The notes: generated by a model from the sequence alone, not told the origin. A DNA stretch of 64,000 bases from Sutcliffiella horikoshii (GCA_001636495.1 KV440964.1:2620666-2684665); one strand, 5' to 3'; positions 28,601-37,842 are shown, counted from the first letter of the stretch. Made by a program: numbers and translations.

Positions 28601-28841
28601 TATCTAATCAGACTCCTATCGTTCATTTATTCACAAAGAATTATCGTACAATACTCTTATGGAAGTGTAAATGAGTGTAAACGCAATCATGAAAATGTTT
28701 AATTATTAAGTTAATATATTATAGACAATAATATTGTTATGTAAACTTAGTATTCGTAAAGCATAGTTATTGTAACTACTTAATGTATAGTGTAAAATTC
28801 CAACAAGCACAATTAAAGTATAGATGAAAGGGTGGAGAAAA

Positions 28842-29387
28842 ATGACAACAAGTAATACAGAAATTGCCACTTTTGCAGGGGGATGCTTCTGGTGCATGGT
28901 CAAACCTTTTGATGAAATGCCTGGAATTGAAAGGGTTGTATCCGGATATACCGGAGGAGAAGTTACTGATCCTACATATGAGGAAATTAAGAAGGGCAAT
29001 ACGGGGCACTATGAAGCGGTCCAAATTGAGTTCAATCCGGAACTTTTTCCATATGAAAAATTACTGGAATTATATTGGCCGCAAATTGATCCAACTGACG
29101 ATGAGGGCCAGTTTTTTGATAGGGGAAGCCAATATCGAACCGCAATATTTTACCATAATAAACAACAGAAAGAACTTGCAGAGAAGACAAAAGAGGAACT
29201 TCAATCAAGCGGTCGATTCCAGAAGTCGATTGTTACAGAAATAAAACCAGCAACGGCTTTTTATGAAGCGGAAGATTATCACCAGAAGTTTTATAAGAAA
29301 AACCCAGAAAAATATAAACAAGAACGTCAAGAATCGGGAAGAGACGCTCATATTAAGGAATATTGGGGAGAAGAATATACAAAGTAA
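28842..29387 (+). CDS. msrA: Peptide-methionine (S)-S-oxide reductase MsrA
   Basis: A 181-residue enzyme that reduces S-methionine sulfoxide in proteins. FAGGCFWCM (residues 11-19) contains the nucleophilic Cys15. YTGGEVTDPTYEEIKKGNTGH (quoted in part, about 37-57) and the EDYHQKFY block (about 145-152) are family hallmarks. No MsrB domain is fused. ATG 28842 follows GGTGGAG, and the upstream in-frame ATG at 28824 lacks a ribosome-binding site. The mature length matches MsrA. Confidence 0.93.
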   Translation: MTTSNTEIATFAGGCFWCMVKPFDEMPGIERVVSGYTGGEVTDPTYEEIKKGNTGHYEAVQIEFNPELFPYEKLLELYWPQIDPTDDEGQFFDRGSQYRTAIFYHNKQQKELAEKTKEELQSSGRFQKSIVTEIKPATAFYEAEDYHQKFYKKNPEKYKQERQESGRDAHIKEYWGEEYTK

Positions 29388-29452
29388 TATGTATGGACGA
29401 GCTGGTTTATTTGGCTCGTCACCGTAACGCATGATAATAAGGGGGACTATTT

Positions 29453-30646
29453 TTGATTCATTTATTTACCCACAATGATTTAGATGGGGTCGGCTGTGGT
29501 ATTTTGGCAAAGCTGGCTTTCAAGGAAAAGGTGAAGGTCCATTATAATTCTGTCGGCAGTCTCAATTATCAGGTGGCAGATTTTATGGAAGAAGCGACAC
29601 CTCAGCATCAAATATACATAACAGATCTTTCTGTAAACGAAGATAATGCCAAAAAGCTTGATTACTTTGTTAAACAGCAGGGTGGTAAAGTACAATTCAT
29701 TGATCACCATAAAACAGCCATACATTTAAACGAATTTAAATGGGCTGCTGTCACCGTGAAATATGAGGATGGCAGATTAACGAGTGCAACATCCCTATTT
29801 TATGAATACCTGTTAGAAGAGAACCTAATCAATAGAAGGGAAGCACTTGATGAGGTAGTGGAATTGATCCGTCAATATGATACATGGGAATGGGATCGTA
29901 ATAATAATACAAAAGCAAAGAGGCTGAACGATCTTCTTTATATGATTTCTATTGATGATTTTGAAGGACGGATGCTCCAGAAGCTTACGAAAGCTGACAG
30001 GTTTGACTTTGATGATTTTGAAACACAGATCCTCGATATGGAAGAACAGAAGCTAGAGAGATATTTGAGGAAAAAACGACGGGAAATTGTGCAAAAGCCT
30101 GTACTGGACAAATGGGTCGGGATTATCCATGCCGAATCGTTTCTCTCAGAGATAGGGAATGCGTTAGGCAAAGAAAATCCCCATCTTGACTATATTGCCA
30201 TGATTAATATGGGCAGCAAGCGAATCAGTCTAAGAACCATTCATGACGATGTAGATGTATCGCAAGTAGCAGGGAAGTTTGATGGTGGTGGCCATGCAAA
30301 GGCCTCAGGCTGTAACTTAAACGAACAGGCTTACAAACTCTTTGTTGCGGAAGCATTCCCTCTTGATCCTTTGAAACAGGATGCACAAAAGAACGTCTTT
30401 AATGTAAAAGAGTCACCTAATGGGGTACTTTATGATTCCAAAGAAAAAGGTGTACTGTTTCTTTTACCAAAGGAAGACGGAACCTGGCAAGTGGAAAACA
30501 AAGAAAAACTTATGGATAAGACTTTTTCATCCTTCCAAGAAGCAGAAACATTCGTTAAAAGAAGCTTTGCCGCTTGGCTGGTCAAAGACGAGGAATACGT
30601 GAAATTTTTAGTGGAAAACATCAGAAGATTACGTTCAGACTTATAG
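29453..30646 (+). CDS. nrnB: DHH-family oligoribonuclease NrnB (YngD-like)
   Basis: A 397-residue DHH phosphoesterase. HNDLDGVG (7-14), ITDLS (56-60) and DHH (84-86) hold the manganese ligands, and GGGHAKASG (about 279-287) is the DHHA1 substrate-binding motif. Length and layout match B. subtilis NrnB (YngD), which degrades short RNA oligonucleotides from the 3' end to mononucleotides. The start codon is TTG 29453, seven bases after GGGGGA, with no in-frame ATG near. Followed closely by the VOC gene, likely as an operon. Confidence 0.86.
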   Translation: MIHLFTHNDLDGVGCGILAKLAFKEKVKVHYNSVGSLNYQVADFMEEATPQHQIYITDLSVNEDNAKKLDYFVKQQGGKVQFIDHHKTAIHLNEFKWAAVTVKYEDGRLTSATSLFYEYLLEENLINRREALDEVVELIRQYDTWEWDRNNNTKAKRLNDLLYMISIDDFEGRMLQKLTKADRFDFDDFETQILDMEEQKLERYLRKKRREIVQKPVLDKWVGIIHAESFLSEIGNALGKENPHLDYIAMINMGSKRISLRTIHDDVDVSQVAGKFDGGGHAKASGCNLNEQAYKLFVAEAFPLDPLKQDAQKNVFNVKESPNGVLYDSKEKGVLFLLPKEDGTWQVENKEKLMDKTFSSFQEAETFVKRSFAAWLVKDEEYVKFLVENIRRLRSDL

Positions 30647-30668
30647 GAGAGTTGGGAGAGTGGTGGAG

Positions 30669-31061
30669 ATGGCCATTAAACGATTACAGCATGTTGGTAT
30701 TATGGTAGAGAATATTGAAACCTCCATAGAGTTTTATACGCAAGTATTAGGTTTTTCATTAAAGGGAAAGCTTGATCACCCAAACGGAATAATTAAACTG
30801 GCCTTTTTGGGCTTTAACGAAAATGATGAAACGGAATTGGAGCTTATACAAGGATATAACGACCAACTGCCTGCTGAAGGAAAAGTACATCATATAGCTT
30901 TGACAGTGGATAATGTGGACGTAGAATATGAGAGATTGAAAAAACTGAATGTAACGTTTATCGAAAAGGAAATTACGACATTGCCAAACGGGGCGAGATA
31001 CATCTTTTTCTCAGGTCCAGACGGAGAATGGATAGAATTGTTTGAAACCCCAGCGAAATAA
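30669..31061 (+). CDS. VOC/glyoxalase-family protein
   Basis: A 130-residue single-domain vicinal oxygen chelate protein with two beta-alpha-beta modules: LQHVGIMVENIETSIEFY at the start, HHIALTVDNVDVEYERL in the middle and a final GPDGEWIELFE. His8, the central His and the terminal Glu are the expected metal ligands. It resembles glyoxalase I and methylmalonyl-CoA epimerase, and the substrate is uncertain. ATG 30669 is preferred over GTG 30660, which lies within the purine-rich ribosome-binding region. It follows nrnB by 22 bases. Confidence 0.8.
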   Translation: MAIKRLQHVGIMVENIETSIEFYTQVLGFSLKGKLDHPNGIIKLAFLGFNENDETELELIQGYNDQLPAEGKVHHIALTVDNVDVEYERLKKLNVTFIEKEITTLPNGARYIFFSGPDGEWIELFETPAK

Positions 31062-31066
31062 GAAAA

Positions 31067-31103
31067 AAGGCCAGAAAGCTTTAATAAAGCTTCCTGGCCT
31101 TTA
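31067..31103. terminator. Bidirectional terminator after the VOC gene
   Basis: AAAGGCCAGAAAGCTTTA against TAAAGCTTCCTGGCCTTT, A-rich before and T-rich after. Confidence 0.85.
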
Positions 31104-31127
31104 ATATGTTAACTTTCCATCCACATC

Positions 31128-31250
31128 TTAATCTTTACTCATTGATTTCCCCTTGGCACGTGCACTTTTCAACATATGCTTATACGTAAATCCAAGACAG
31201 ATGATGCCTGTTAAAGAACATGCATACCGGATGATGGACATCCAATCCAT
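31128..31250 (-). CDS. 40-residue single-pass membrane protein
   Basis: A short frame that begins MDWMSIIRYACSLTGIICLG, a single hydrophobic helix, and ends in a basic tail (KSARAKGKSMSKD). AGGAG lies nine bases upstream of the ATG. It sits between a terminator and the DUF3900 gene on the same strand and could be cotranscribed with it. Good ribosome-binding site, plausible composition and position support a real gene. No function is known. Confidence 0.65.
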   Translation of the reverse strand: MDWMSIIRYACSLTGIICLGFTYKHMLKSARAKGKSMSKD

Positions 31251-31317
31251 TAATTGTCACTCCTAAAAGGTTTTATTCTTATGTTCTCATTAGCTATGAC
31301 AATTATTCATGGATAGG

Positions 31318-32385
31318 TCAGTTGCTGTATTTTTTATTCAGCCTTTCTAGAATCATGGTTAGTTCACTTGGCTTGAGCATTTCAACAGGAGATACGTTCT
31401 TTTCAAATTGTAGAAAGTCTCCTTCAAGAAGGACAACATACTTGTCATTGATTTTGGCGATATGAACATTTTCTCCGAAATCTGCCAACAGGCTTTTGAC
31501 GGCTATGTGATCTAGCTTGAATTTAAGTTCGATGTCTGGTGTTTGCTCAATGATGGACGATGAGGCCTCCATTACCTGTTCATCCGACCAGCGCTCCTGC
31601 AATTCACGTTTAGGTGAGGTTGCCCATGCTTCCATGGCTTGTTCCATTTTCTCTTTTTCTTCACTTTCATCTTGGTATGTTTCAGAAATCTCCTGGTGCA
31701 CCATTCCCATCACTTGATTCTTGATAATCTCGGGCAGTGACTCCCCGTATTCTACGTACTTCAGGAAATCCTCGAAGTAGCGGGAGTGGGAGGACTGGTG
31801 AATTTTCAATTCTCCTTCTTCCACCATCCCATCCTCCACCATGAAAGGATACTGAATGGATTTCATATTCTTTGTGGTGATGGCCATCTGAACATTATGA
31901 ATAAGTGTTCTTTCATCCGTAATGGATGCTACTTTCTGTTCGAAGTCACATTTTAATACGAAAACAAAAGGCTCATCAAAATATTTATTCAATTTAGCTC
32001 TTGCAACAATTAGAACACCACCTCTAACAGCTGTCGTATCTGTATAGGTAGTAGCAATTTCTTCCGCAGCCTGGGAAAACGAATCGAGCGTGTCGGCATT
32101 TTTAATTCGATTGAAAAGATTATAGTTGGGATTGGATCCCAAGTCATACCCAGGTTCCACTATGAACCTGCCGATTTTCGTTGGGACTTGTTCATTTTTG
32201 GGGTGGCGGTCAACCTTCCTTTTCGTAATCTTCATCAGTTCTCCATCAAGGAAGGGTTTTAATGCACTTTCTTCATATGTATCCTCATCTAATACTGCCA
32301 TCGGTTTATAAAGCTTTTTTGCACTATCTCCGCTGCCTTCCACTTCAATCAAGTAAAAGGCCAATGACTTTATATCAAAATCCAT
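31318..32385 (-). CDS. DUF3900 family protein
   Basis: A soluble protein of 355 residues that I recognise as DUF3900, a Bacillaceae family of unknown function. It has no signal peptide. A Glu/Lys-rich helical region lies around 230-280. The start MDFDIK at 32385 is preferred, with GGTGA six bases upstream. The frame extends 14 codons further back without a ribosome-binding site. Nucleoid-associated proteins of the 37-kDa type share a roughly similar layout, but I cannot support a link. Confidence 0.7.
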   Translation of the reverse strand: MDFDIKSLAFYLIEVEGSGDSAKKLYKPMAVLDEDTYEESALKPFLDGELMKITKRKVDRHPKNEQVPTKIGRFIVEPGYDLGSNPNYNLFNRIKNADTLDSFSQAAEEIATTYTDTTAVRGGVLIVARAKLNKYFDEPFVFVLKCDFEQKVASITDERTLIHNVQMAITTKNMKSIQYPFMVEDGMVEEGELKIHQSSHSRYFEDFLKYVEYGESLPEIIKNQVMGMVHQEISETYQDESEEKEKMEQAMEAWATSPKRELQERWSDEQVMEASSSIIEQTPDIELKFKLDHIAVKSLLADFGENVHIAKINDKYVVLLEGDFLQFEKNVSPVEMLKPSELTMILERLNKKYSN

Positions 32386-32438
32386 TATTATCACCATTTT
32401 CAGTAGATATATTTCAGCACCTAACAAGTATAGGCAAA

Positions 32439-32468
32439 AGAAAAGAAAGGGTCAACAGGAACCCTTTC
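32439..32468 (-). terminator. Terminator after the Fsr-like gene
   Basis: GAAAGGGT/ACCCTTTC stem with a T-rich tail on the minus strand. Confidence 0.65.
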
Positions 32469-32474
32469 ACCATA

Positions 32475-33716
32475 TTATTCATGCATTTCTCTGACCTTTT
32501 GATCTGTTGGTAGAAAGAAAGTCAATAGACCGATCAATGGCAGGCAGACCGTGAACATGATTGTATTCGTCAATCCAATCCAATCCGCCAGTACACCGAG
32601 TGCAACAGATCCCACTGCACCCATTCCAAACGCAAGCCCTACAATGAGTCCAGAAACCAACCCGATTCTTCCTGGTACAAGTTCTTGTGCATAAACCACG
32701 GTCACCGAGAAGCTCGAGAGAATGATGAATCCGATAATGGCAACAAGAATATATGCAAAGGTTGGACCGACAAATGGTAGGAGCAGGGCAAGTGGTGCAG
32801 AACCGAGCATGGATAGTGAAATGACCATTCTTTTACCGAAGCGGTCAGCCAAAGGCCCACCGAAGAACGTGCCAATAGCACCTGCACCCAAAAATACAAA
32901 AATATAAATTTGTGAATCTGCTATGGGAAGTCCATAGTTCTGAATCACATAAAAAGCATAGAAGTTTGTCATTCCTGCATGGAACCAGGAGCGTGCGAAG
33001 ACAAGAAAAATTAACAAGGAAATGGAGAATACAATGATTCGCTTATTTGCCTGCGATTTCTTCTTTTCTTTAGTTGGCACGGCTTTCTTCTTTTTTAGGG
33101 GTTTGTCATTTTCCATTACTTGCTGTTTATACCATGCTGCGATATATAAAAGTAAGATCACTCCAGCTGCCGCAACAATCGTGAACCAAAGCACCCCTTT
33201 TTGACCCAGTGGTAGAAGGATATAAGCGGCCATTAATGGGGCCAAGGCCTGACCGGAATTTCCCCCAACCTGGTAGATGGACTGGGCGAGTCCTCTTCGA
33301 TTGCCAGCCGCCATATATGCGACACGTGACCCTTCCGGATGGAAAGCGGCCGATCCTAGCCCAATGAATAATACGGACACTATTATGAGCCAGAAATCCT
33401 GTGCAAGAGCCAATCCGATAATTCCAAATAAGGAGAAGGTAAGCCCAATCGGTAATGCATAGGGGGAAGGCCTCTTATCGGTGTAAATGCCAACTACCGG
33501 CTGAATGAGGGAGGAAGTAGCATTCAATGCAAATGCAATCAATCCCAACTGAGTAAAAGTAAGCCCCATGGAGCTCTGTAGTACCGGAAAAAGAGCTGGA
33601 ACCACCGATTGAAGGGCATCATTTAACAAATGTACAAGTCCGATGATATAAAGAATGGGATAAACAGTTTTATCTTCTGGTTTTGATGTATCTAATCTAA
33701 TTTTTTGTGCCTGCAT
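32475..33716 (-). CDS. MFS exporter of the fosmidomycin-resistance (Fsr) type
   Basis: A 413-residue MFS protein with about twelve helices. HLLNDALQSVVPALFPVL (about 28-45) in helix 1 and GLGSAAFHPEGSRVA (about 118-132) are characteristic of the Fsr group of drug exporters. A Lys-rich loop (KPLKKKKAVPTKEKKKS) separates the halves. MFS motif ADRFGKR occurs in the second half. ATG 33716 has AAAGGAG eight bases upstream, and the frame extends upstream without a start signal. Native substrate unknown. Confidence 0.85.
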   Translation of the reverse strand: MQAQKIRLDTSKPEDKTVYPILYIIGLVHLLNDALQSVVPALFPVLQSSMGLTFTQLGLIAFALNATSSLIQPVVGIYTDKRPSPYALPIGLTFSLFGIIGLALAQDFWLIIVSVLFIGLGSAAFHPEGSRVAYMAAGNRRGLAQSIYQVGGNSGQALAPLMAAYILLPLGQKGVLWFTIVAAAGVILLLYIAAWYKQQVMENDKPLKKKKAVPTKEKKKSQANKRIIVFSISLLIFLVFARSWFHAGMTNFYAFYVIQNYGLPIADSQIYIFVFLGAGAIGTFFGGPLADRFGKRMVISLSMLGSAPLALLLPFVGPTFAYILVAIIGFIILSSFSVTVVYAQELVPGRIGLVSGLIVGLAFGMGAVGSVALGVLADWIGLTNTIMFTVCLPLIGLLTFFLPTDQKVREMHE

Positions 33717-33854
33717 GATAGGAACTCCTTTTATCGAGTAACTGATTAGATAATCATAGCATGGGAAAAGGAGGAGGTGGAAGAATATTTTACGGAATGC
33801 GAAATAAATAGGAATCTGGTACACTGTAATAAAAAAGTTAAGGGGACAAGAGAA

Positions 33855-34889
33855 ATGATTGATTTACGCAGTGATACTATAACAAAGCCAACAGAAGAGA
33901 TGAGAAAGGCGGCATATGAAGCGCAAGTTGGGGATGATGTATACGGTGAGGACCCGACAGTAAACCTATTGGAGGAAAAAGCCTCTGAGATCCTCGGCAA
34001 AGAATCAGCATTATTTGTTACTAGTGGTACTCAAGGAAATCAGATAGCAGTCTTGACTCATTGCCGCCCTGGAAATGAGATATTGCTAGAAGCCGAATCT
34101 CATATTTTCTATTATGAATCCGGAGCAGTAGCAGCTTTGGCAGGGGTTCAGACGAGAACGATTAAAGGGGTCAATGGGGTGATGAGTCCTTCCCATATCG
34201 AGGCGGCAATTCGTGTGGAAGATCAGCATTTTCCAGAAACAGGCCTTATTTGTATAGAAAATACTCATAATCGTGCAGGTGGAGCTGTCATACCTTCCTC
34301 TAATATGAAGGAGATTTATGCGATGGCCCAACGTTATTCCATACCTGTTCATGTGGATGGGGCACGTCTTTTTAATGCCGCAGCAAGTGCGGGCTGTTCC
34401 ATCAAAGAATTTACCCAGCATTGCGATACCGTTCAAATTTGTTTATCAAAGGGTCTAGGTGCACCTGTGGGTTCCATCATTGCCGGACCAGAGGAATTTA
34501 TCAAGAAAGCCAGAAAGTGGAGAAAAAGACTTGGCGGTGGATTAAGACAAGTTGGGATTATTGCTGCCCCAGCATTGGTTGCTTTAACAAAGATGACGGA
34601 AAGGCTAGCAGAGGATCACGAAAATGCCAATTTTTTAGCGGAAATCCTCAAAAACCATGACGGGCTGGAAATTGTCAATTCCGTTGATACGAATATCGTC
34701 GTCCTTAATGTTTCCGGTCTGTGCATGAATGCCGATGAATTTGTGGAAAGGTTAAAGGCGAAGGGGGTATTGGCAGTGACGTTTGGAACAACTCTCGTCC
34801 GTCTTACCACTCATTATGATGTAAATAGAAAAGATATGGAAAAAGTAGGGAGTATCATTGCCGAAATAGTGAAGGGGAAGAGGCACTGA
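33855..34889 (+). CDS. ltaE: Low-specificity L-threonine aldolase
   Basis: A 344-residue PLP enzyme that splits threonine or allo-threonine to glycine and acetaldehyde. MIDLRSDTITKPTEEMR at the start, GDDVYGEDPTVN (about 26-37), HVDGARLFNAA (about 163-173) and the PLP-binding Lys199 in LSKGLGAPVG are diagnostic of the beta-eliminating lyase/threonine aldolase family. ATG 33855 follows AGGGGACAAG. The frame extends back 26 codons without a start signal. Acetaldehyde made here could feed the aldehyde dehydrogenase at 22.7 kb, but that is only an inference. Confidence 0.88.
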   Translation: MIDLRSDTITKPTEEMRKAAYEAQVGDDVYGEDPTVNLLEEKASEILGKESALFVTSGTQGNQIAVLTHCRPGNEILLEAESHIFYYESGAVAALAGVQTRTIKGVNGVMSPSHIEAAIRVEDQHFPETGLICIENTHNRAGGAVIPSSNMKEIYAMAQRYSIPVHVDGARLFNAAASAGCSIKEFTQHCDTVQICLSKGLGAPVGSIIAGPEEFIKKARKWRKRLGGGLRQVGIIAAPALVALTKMTERLAEDHENANFLAEILKNHDGLEIVNSVDTNIVVLNVSGLCMNADEFVERLKAKGVLAVTFGTTLVRLTTHYDVNRKDMEKVGSIIAEIVKGKRH

Positions 34890-34898
34890 GCCTCTTCC
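34876..34898. terminator. Possible terminator between convergent genes
   Basis: GGAAGAGGC/GCCTCTTCC stem around the ltaE stop codon. The tail is only weakly T-rich. Confidence 0.4.
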
Positions 34899-34904
34899 TA
34901 TCTC

Positions 34905-36548
34905 TTAGTATTGATTAACCAGTGTCTTGACGGCATGTTCCTTGAGTTTGAACTTCTGTATTTTTCCTGATGCGGTCATCGGATATTCTTCTACAATCTC
35001 TATATAGTAAGGAATTTTGTATTTGGATATTTTCCCAGAACAATAATCTTTCACTTCTCGGCTGTCTAACATTTCCCCTGGTTTTACTTTTATGAAAGCA
35101 GCGACCTGTTCTCCAAATTTTTTATCAGGGACCCCAACGATTTGCACGTCAAAAACTTTAGGATGGGTGTAGAGAAACTCCTCTATTTCACGAGGGTATA
35201 TATTCTCGCCACCTCGGATGATCATGTCCTTCAATCTACCCGTAATGACCACATATCCTTCCTCATCCATCGTCGCCAAATCCCCTGTATCGAGCCAGCC
35301 ATCGGAATCAATTGCTTCACGAGTCTGATCTTCCATTTTATAGTATCCCTTCATGACAAGATAACCACGTGTACAAAGCTCACCTTGAACACCATTTGGA
35401 ACTTCTTTTCCAGTGGTGGGATCGACTATTTTTACTTCAACATTTTCTAATGCGCTTCCAACTGTAGAAACGCGTCTTTCAATACTGTCATATGGTCGGG
35501 TTTGTGTGATTACCGGAGAGGACTCTGTTTGTCCGTAAGCAATCGTTATTTCTTTTGCCCCCATATCATGTACCACTTTCTTCATTATTTCTGTGGGGCA
35601 AGGGGAACCGGCCATGATACCTGTTCTTAGACTTGATAGATTGAATTGAGCAAAATCCGGATGGTTCAATTCGGCAATGAACATGGTTGGGACCCCATAT
35701 AAGGCCGTGCATTTTTCTCTTTCTACCGCTTTTAATACTTCTAGAGGGTCAAACATGATGAGTGGCACCATGGTGGCACCGGTAGCTACTGCCGCCAAAG
35801 TCCCCATGACACAACCAAAGCAATGGAAAAATGGTACAGGAATACAAATCCTATCTTCAGCTGTGAGTCGCTGGCATTCTGCGACATTGATTGCGTTGTT
35901 GATGATGTTGGAGTGGGTAAGCATTACTCCTTTTGGGAAGCCCGTTGTTCCGGAAGTATATTGCATGTTAATAACTTCATCATAGTTGGTGCTTTGTTGG
36001 CATTCCTCTAATGCTATATCGGAAACAACGGACGACTTATCCAATAAATCATTCCAGACGAACATACCTGGATGCTTTTTGTCTCCCATATAAACAATAT
36101 TTTTCAATTTAGGTAATTTTTCGGCATGCAGTTCCCCTGGAGCACTGTGTTGAAGTTCAGGACAAAGTTCCATAAGCATGTCTAAGTAACTGACTCCTTT
36201 AAATTCATCCATCAACAAAAGTGTGGTAGAATCGGATTGTCTTAATAGGTATTCCAATTCCTTGGATTGATAGCTCGTGTTTACTGTCACAAGGACCGCA
36301 CCAATTTTTGCACTGGCATATTGAGCCACAAGCCACTCTGGTTTATTGGAAGCCCAGACCGCGATATGATCCCCTTTTTTTATGCCTAAACTCATAAGTC
36401 CCTTGGCAACTTTATTGCAGACTTCTTGAAATTCCCTATAAGTGTAGCGCAGACCTGTTTCAGGATATACGACAGCTTCTTTATTTGGATACAGTGATAC
36501 GGTTTCGTCCAATAGTTCTCCAATTGTTTTATGTACTAGCTCTGCCAT
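34905..36548 (-). CDS. yngI: Acyl-CoA synthetase (AMP-binding, YngI-like)
   Basis: A 547-residue adenylate-forming enzyme that activates a carboxylic acid with ATP and CoA. YTSGTTGFPKGV (197-208) is the phosphate-binding loop, GWLDTGDLA and GRLKDMIIRGGENIYPREIE (quoted in part) are core motifs A7-A8, and TASGKIQKF near the end has the catalytic Lys. Length and sequence character fit the medium- to long-chain fatty acyl-CoA ligases such as B. subtilis YngI. The exact acyl chain is not known. GGAGG lies upstream of the ATG. Confidence 0.85.
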   Translation of the reverse strand: MAELVHKTIGELLDETVSLYPNKEAVVYPETGLRYTYREFQEVCNKVAKGLMSLGIKKGDHIAVWASNKPEWLVAQYASAKIGAVLVTVNTSYQSKELEYLLRQSDSTTLLLMDEFKGVSYLDMLMELCPELQHSAPGELHAEKLPKLKNIVYMGDKKHPGMFVWNDLLDKSSVVSDIALEECQQSTNYDEVINMQYTSGTTGFPKGVMLTHSNIINNAINVAECQRLTAEDRICIPVPFFHCFGCVMGTLAAVATGATMVPLIMFDPLEVLKAVEREKCTALYGVPTMFIAELNHPDFAQFNLSSLRTGIMAGSPCPTEIMKKVVHDMGAKEITIAYGQTESSPVITQTRPYDSIERRVSTVGSALENVEVKIVDPTTGKEVPNGVQGELCTRGYLVMKGYYKMEDQTREAIDSDGWLDTGDLATMDEEGYVVITGRLKDMIIRGGENIYPREIEEFLYTHPKVFDVQIVGVPDKKFGEQVAAFIKVKPGEMLDSREVKDYCSGKISKYKIPYYIEIVEEYPMTASGKIQKFKLKEHAVKTLVNQY

Positions 36549-36613
36549 TATCTAAACCTCCAAGTTAAAAAGTTTGTACTCACTAAATATTATTATGAAT
36601 CTTCAGAAAAATC

Positions 36614-36651
36614 AATTAAAAACAAGAGCAGCCATAAGGCTACTCTTGTTT
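36614..36651 (-). terminator. Terminator after the 14-residue-repeat gene
   Basis: AACAAGAG-AGCC and GGCT-CTCTTGTT arms overlap the stop codon, with T residues on the minus strand. Confidence 0.82.
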
Positions 36652-37701
36652 CACTTCCACTTTATTTAACTCTTTGTTTGCCGTTTCTTGTGATGGTTTC
36701 TGAATGATTCTTTCCTTCAACCCCACCATACCGGCCAAGTATTGAAGGGTTTGTTTGTATTTACTATCAATGGATAATATGGCTGCCTCTAATTTTTCGA
36801 CTAGCGTCTGTCTTATCATATCCAGTTGTGCCGCCATTTTTTGTGAAGCAATGTCTTGACTATCCATTCTTTCCATCACGGATTGATGGAATATCTCTTG
36901 GATCTGAAGTTTGTCGTTGATCTCGAGATAAAAATGTTCCTGCTCTACTATTCTTGATTGTATATCCTCATAAAGTTCTTCATATTTTTCGAGCTTAGTA
37001 TGAATTCCTCTTGTCAGATCCTCTTGGAATGCTAACTGATCGATGGTAGCTTGGCTCAACAGCTTTTCTTCTTCTACTAACATTTCAAGCTTATCTAATC
37101 TTTTCTCTATTTGCATATTACAGGCTTCGGTTGACAAGATGCTCTCATGAAGTTCATCACTAATACTTGCTTGTGCTTTTAGCTGATCTTGAAGAAGTTG
37201 ATGATTATCGGCATGAGCATCCAATTTGTCAGTTATCTGGCGGTGGACATCGTCATGAACAGTCAACTTGTCAGTTATCTGCTGGTGAACATCGTCATGA
37301 ACAGTCAACTTGTCAGTTATTTGTTGGTGGACATCGTCATTGACAGTCAACTTGTCAGTTATTTGTTGGTGGACATCGTCATTGACAATTAACTTTTCAG
37401 TTATCTGTTGAAGGAAATCTTCATGAAAAAGTAGCTTGTCATTTACATGAAGGTAGTTACTATCATGAACGTTTATTTTTTGAAGCAAATGTTGATGGTT
37501 ATTGTCTTGAACAGTCAACCCTTGTTGAAGATCTTTATTTAATTCTGTGACAGTGGAAGTAAAAGCGAGATTGGTTTCTTCTTGTTGTTTTAAAACTTCA
37601 GTTAAATAATTTTTTCGGTACTCCTGCTGGTTGGACGTACATCCTGTATTTTGATGAAAGATCTTCGGTAGTGGTAGCAGGCCATTATTTTTCTCATTCA
37701 T
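36640..37701 (-). CDS. 14-residue-repeat coiled-coil protein, probably spore surface
   Basis: A 353-residue protein that I do not recognise. From about residue 65 to 176 it consists of eight consecutive 14-residue units, with the form (N/H)DDVHQQITDKLTV nearly identical in units 4-7. Weaker 14-residue periodicity continues to about residue 300 (for example QEHFYLEINDKLQI, QEIFHQSVMERMDS). Fourteen residues equal two heptads, so a long coiled coil is expected, with Ile/Leu core positions alternating with polar His/Asn. No signal peptide. AAGGAG precedes the ATG and a sigma-K-like -10 (CATAAGATA) lies upstream. Next to a CotX operon, so a coat or exosporium role is inferred. Confidence 0.7.
   Translation of the reverse strand: MNEKNNGLLPLPKIFHQNTGCTSNQQEYRKNYLTEVLKQQEETNLAFTSTVTELNKDLQQGLTVQDNNHQHLLQKINVHDSNYLHVNDKLLFHEDFLQQITEKLIVNDDVHQQITDKLTVNDDVHQQITDKLTVHDDVHQQITDKLTVHDDVHRQITDKLDAHADNHQLLQDQLKAQASISDELHESILSTEACNMQIEKRLDKLEMLVEEEKLLSQATIDQLAFQEDLTRGIHTKLEKYEELYEDIQSRIVEQEHFYLEINDKLQIQEIFHQSVMERMDSQDIASQKMAAQLDMIRQTLVEKLEAAILSIDSKYKQTLQYLAGMVGLKERIIQKPSQETANKELNKVEVKQE
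37216..37383 (-). repeat. Four near-identical 42-bp tandem repeats inside the coding region
   Basis: Four in-frame 42-bp units encode residues 107-162 of the repeat protein and differ by few bases. They would allow copy-number change by slippage or recombination without loss of frame. Confidence 0.9.
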
Positions 37702-37741
37702 AAGATAACTCCTTTTTTATCGTTAGGTTTCCGAGATACAG

Positions 37742-37750
37742 TATCTTATG
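37742..37750 (-). promoter_or_regulatory. Sigma-K-like -10 element upstream of the repeat-protein gene
   Basis: The minus strand reads CATAAGATA, a full match to the sigma-K -10 form CATANNNTA, about 40 bases upstream of the ATG. The -35 element is weak. Confidence 0.4.
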
Positions 37751-37808
37751 AGAGACTCTGGGTTTTGCCCGTCATTTAAGTAAAACTAGGCAAATAACTA
37801 GAATTTAA

Positions 37809-37842
37809 AAACAAAAAGAAGACCCTGTAAAAGGTCCTCTTT
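37809..37842. terminator. Terminator downstream of the coat operon
   Basis: AAAGAAGACC/GGTCCTCTTT with T-rich tails on both strands. It most likely ends transcription from cotX on the minus strand. Confidence 0.65.
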
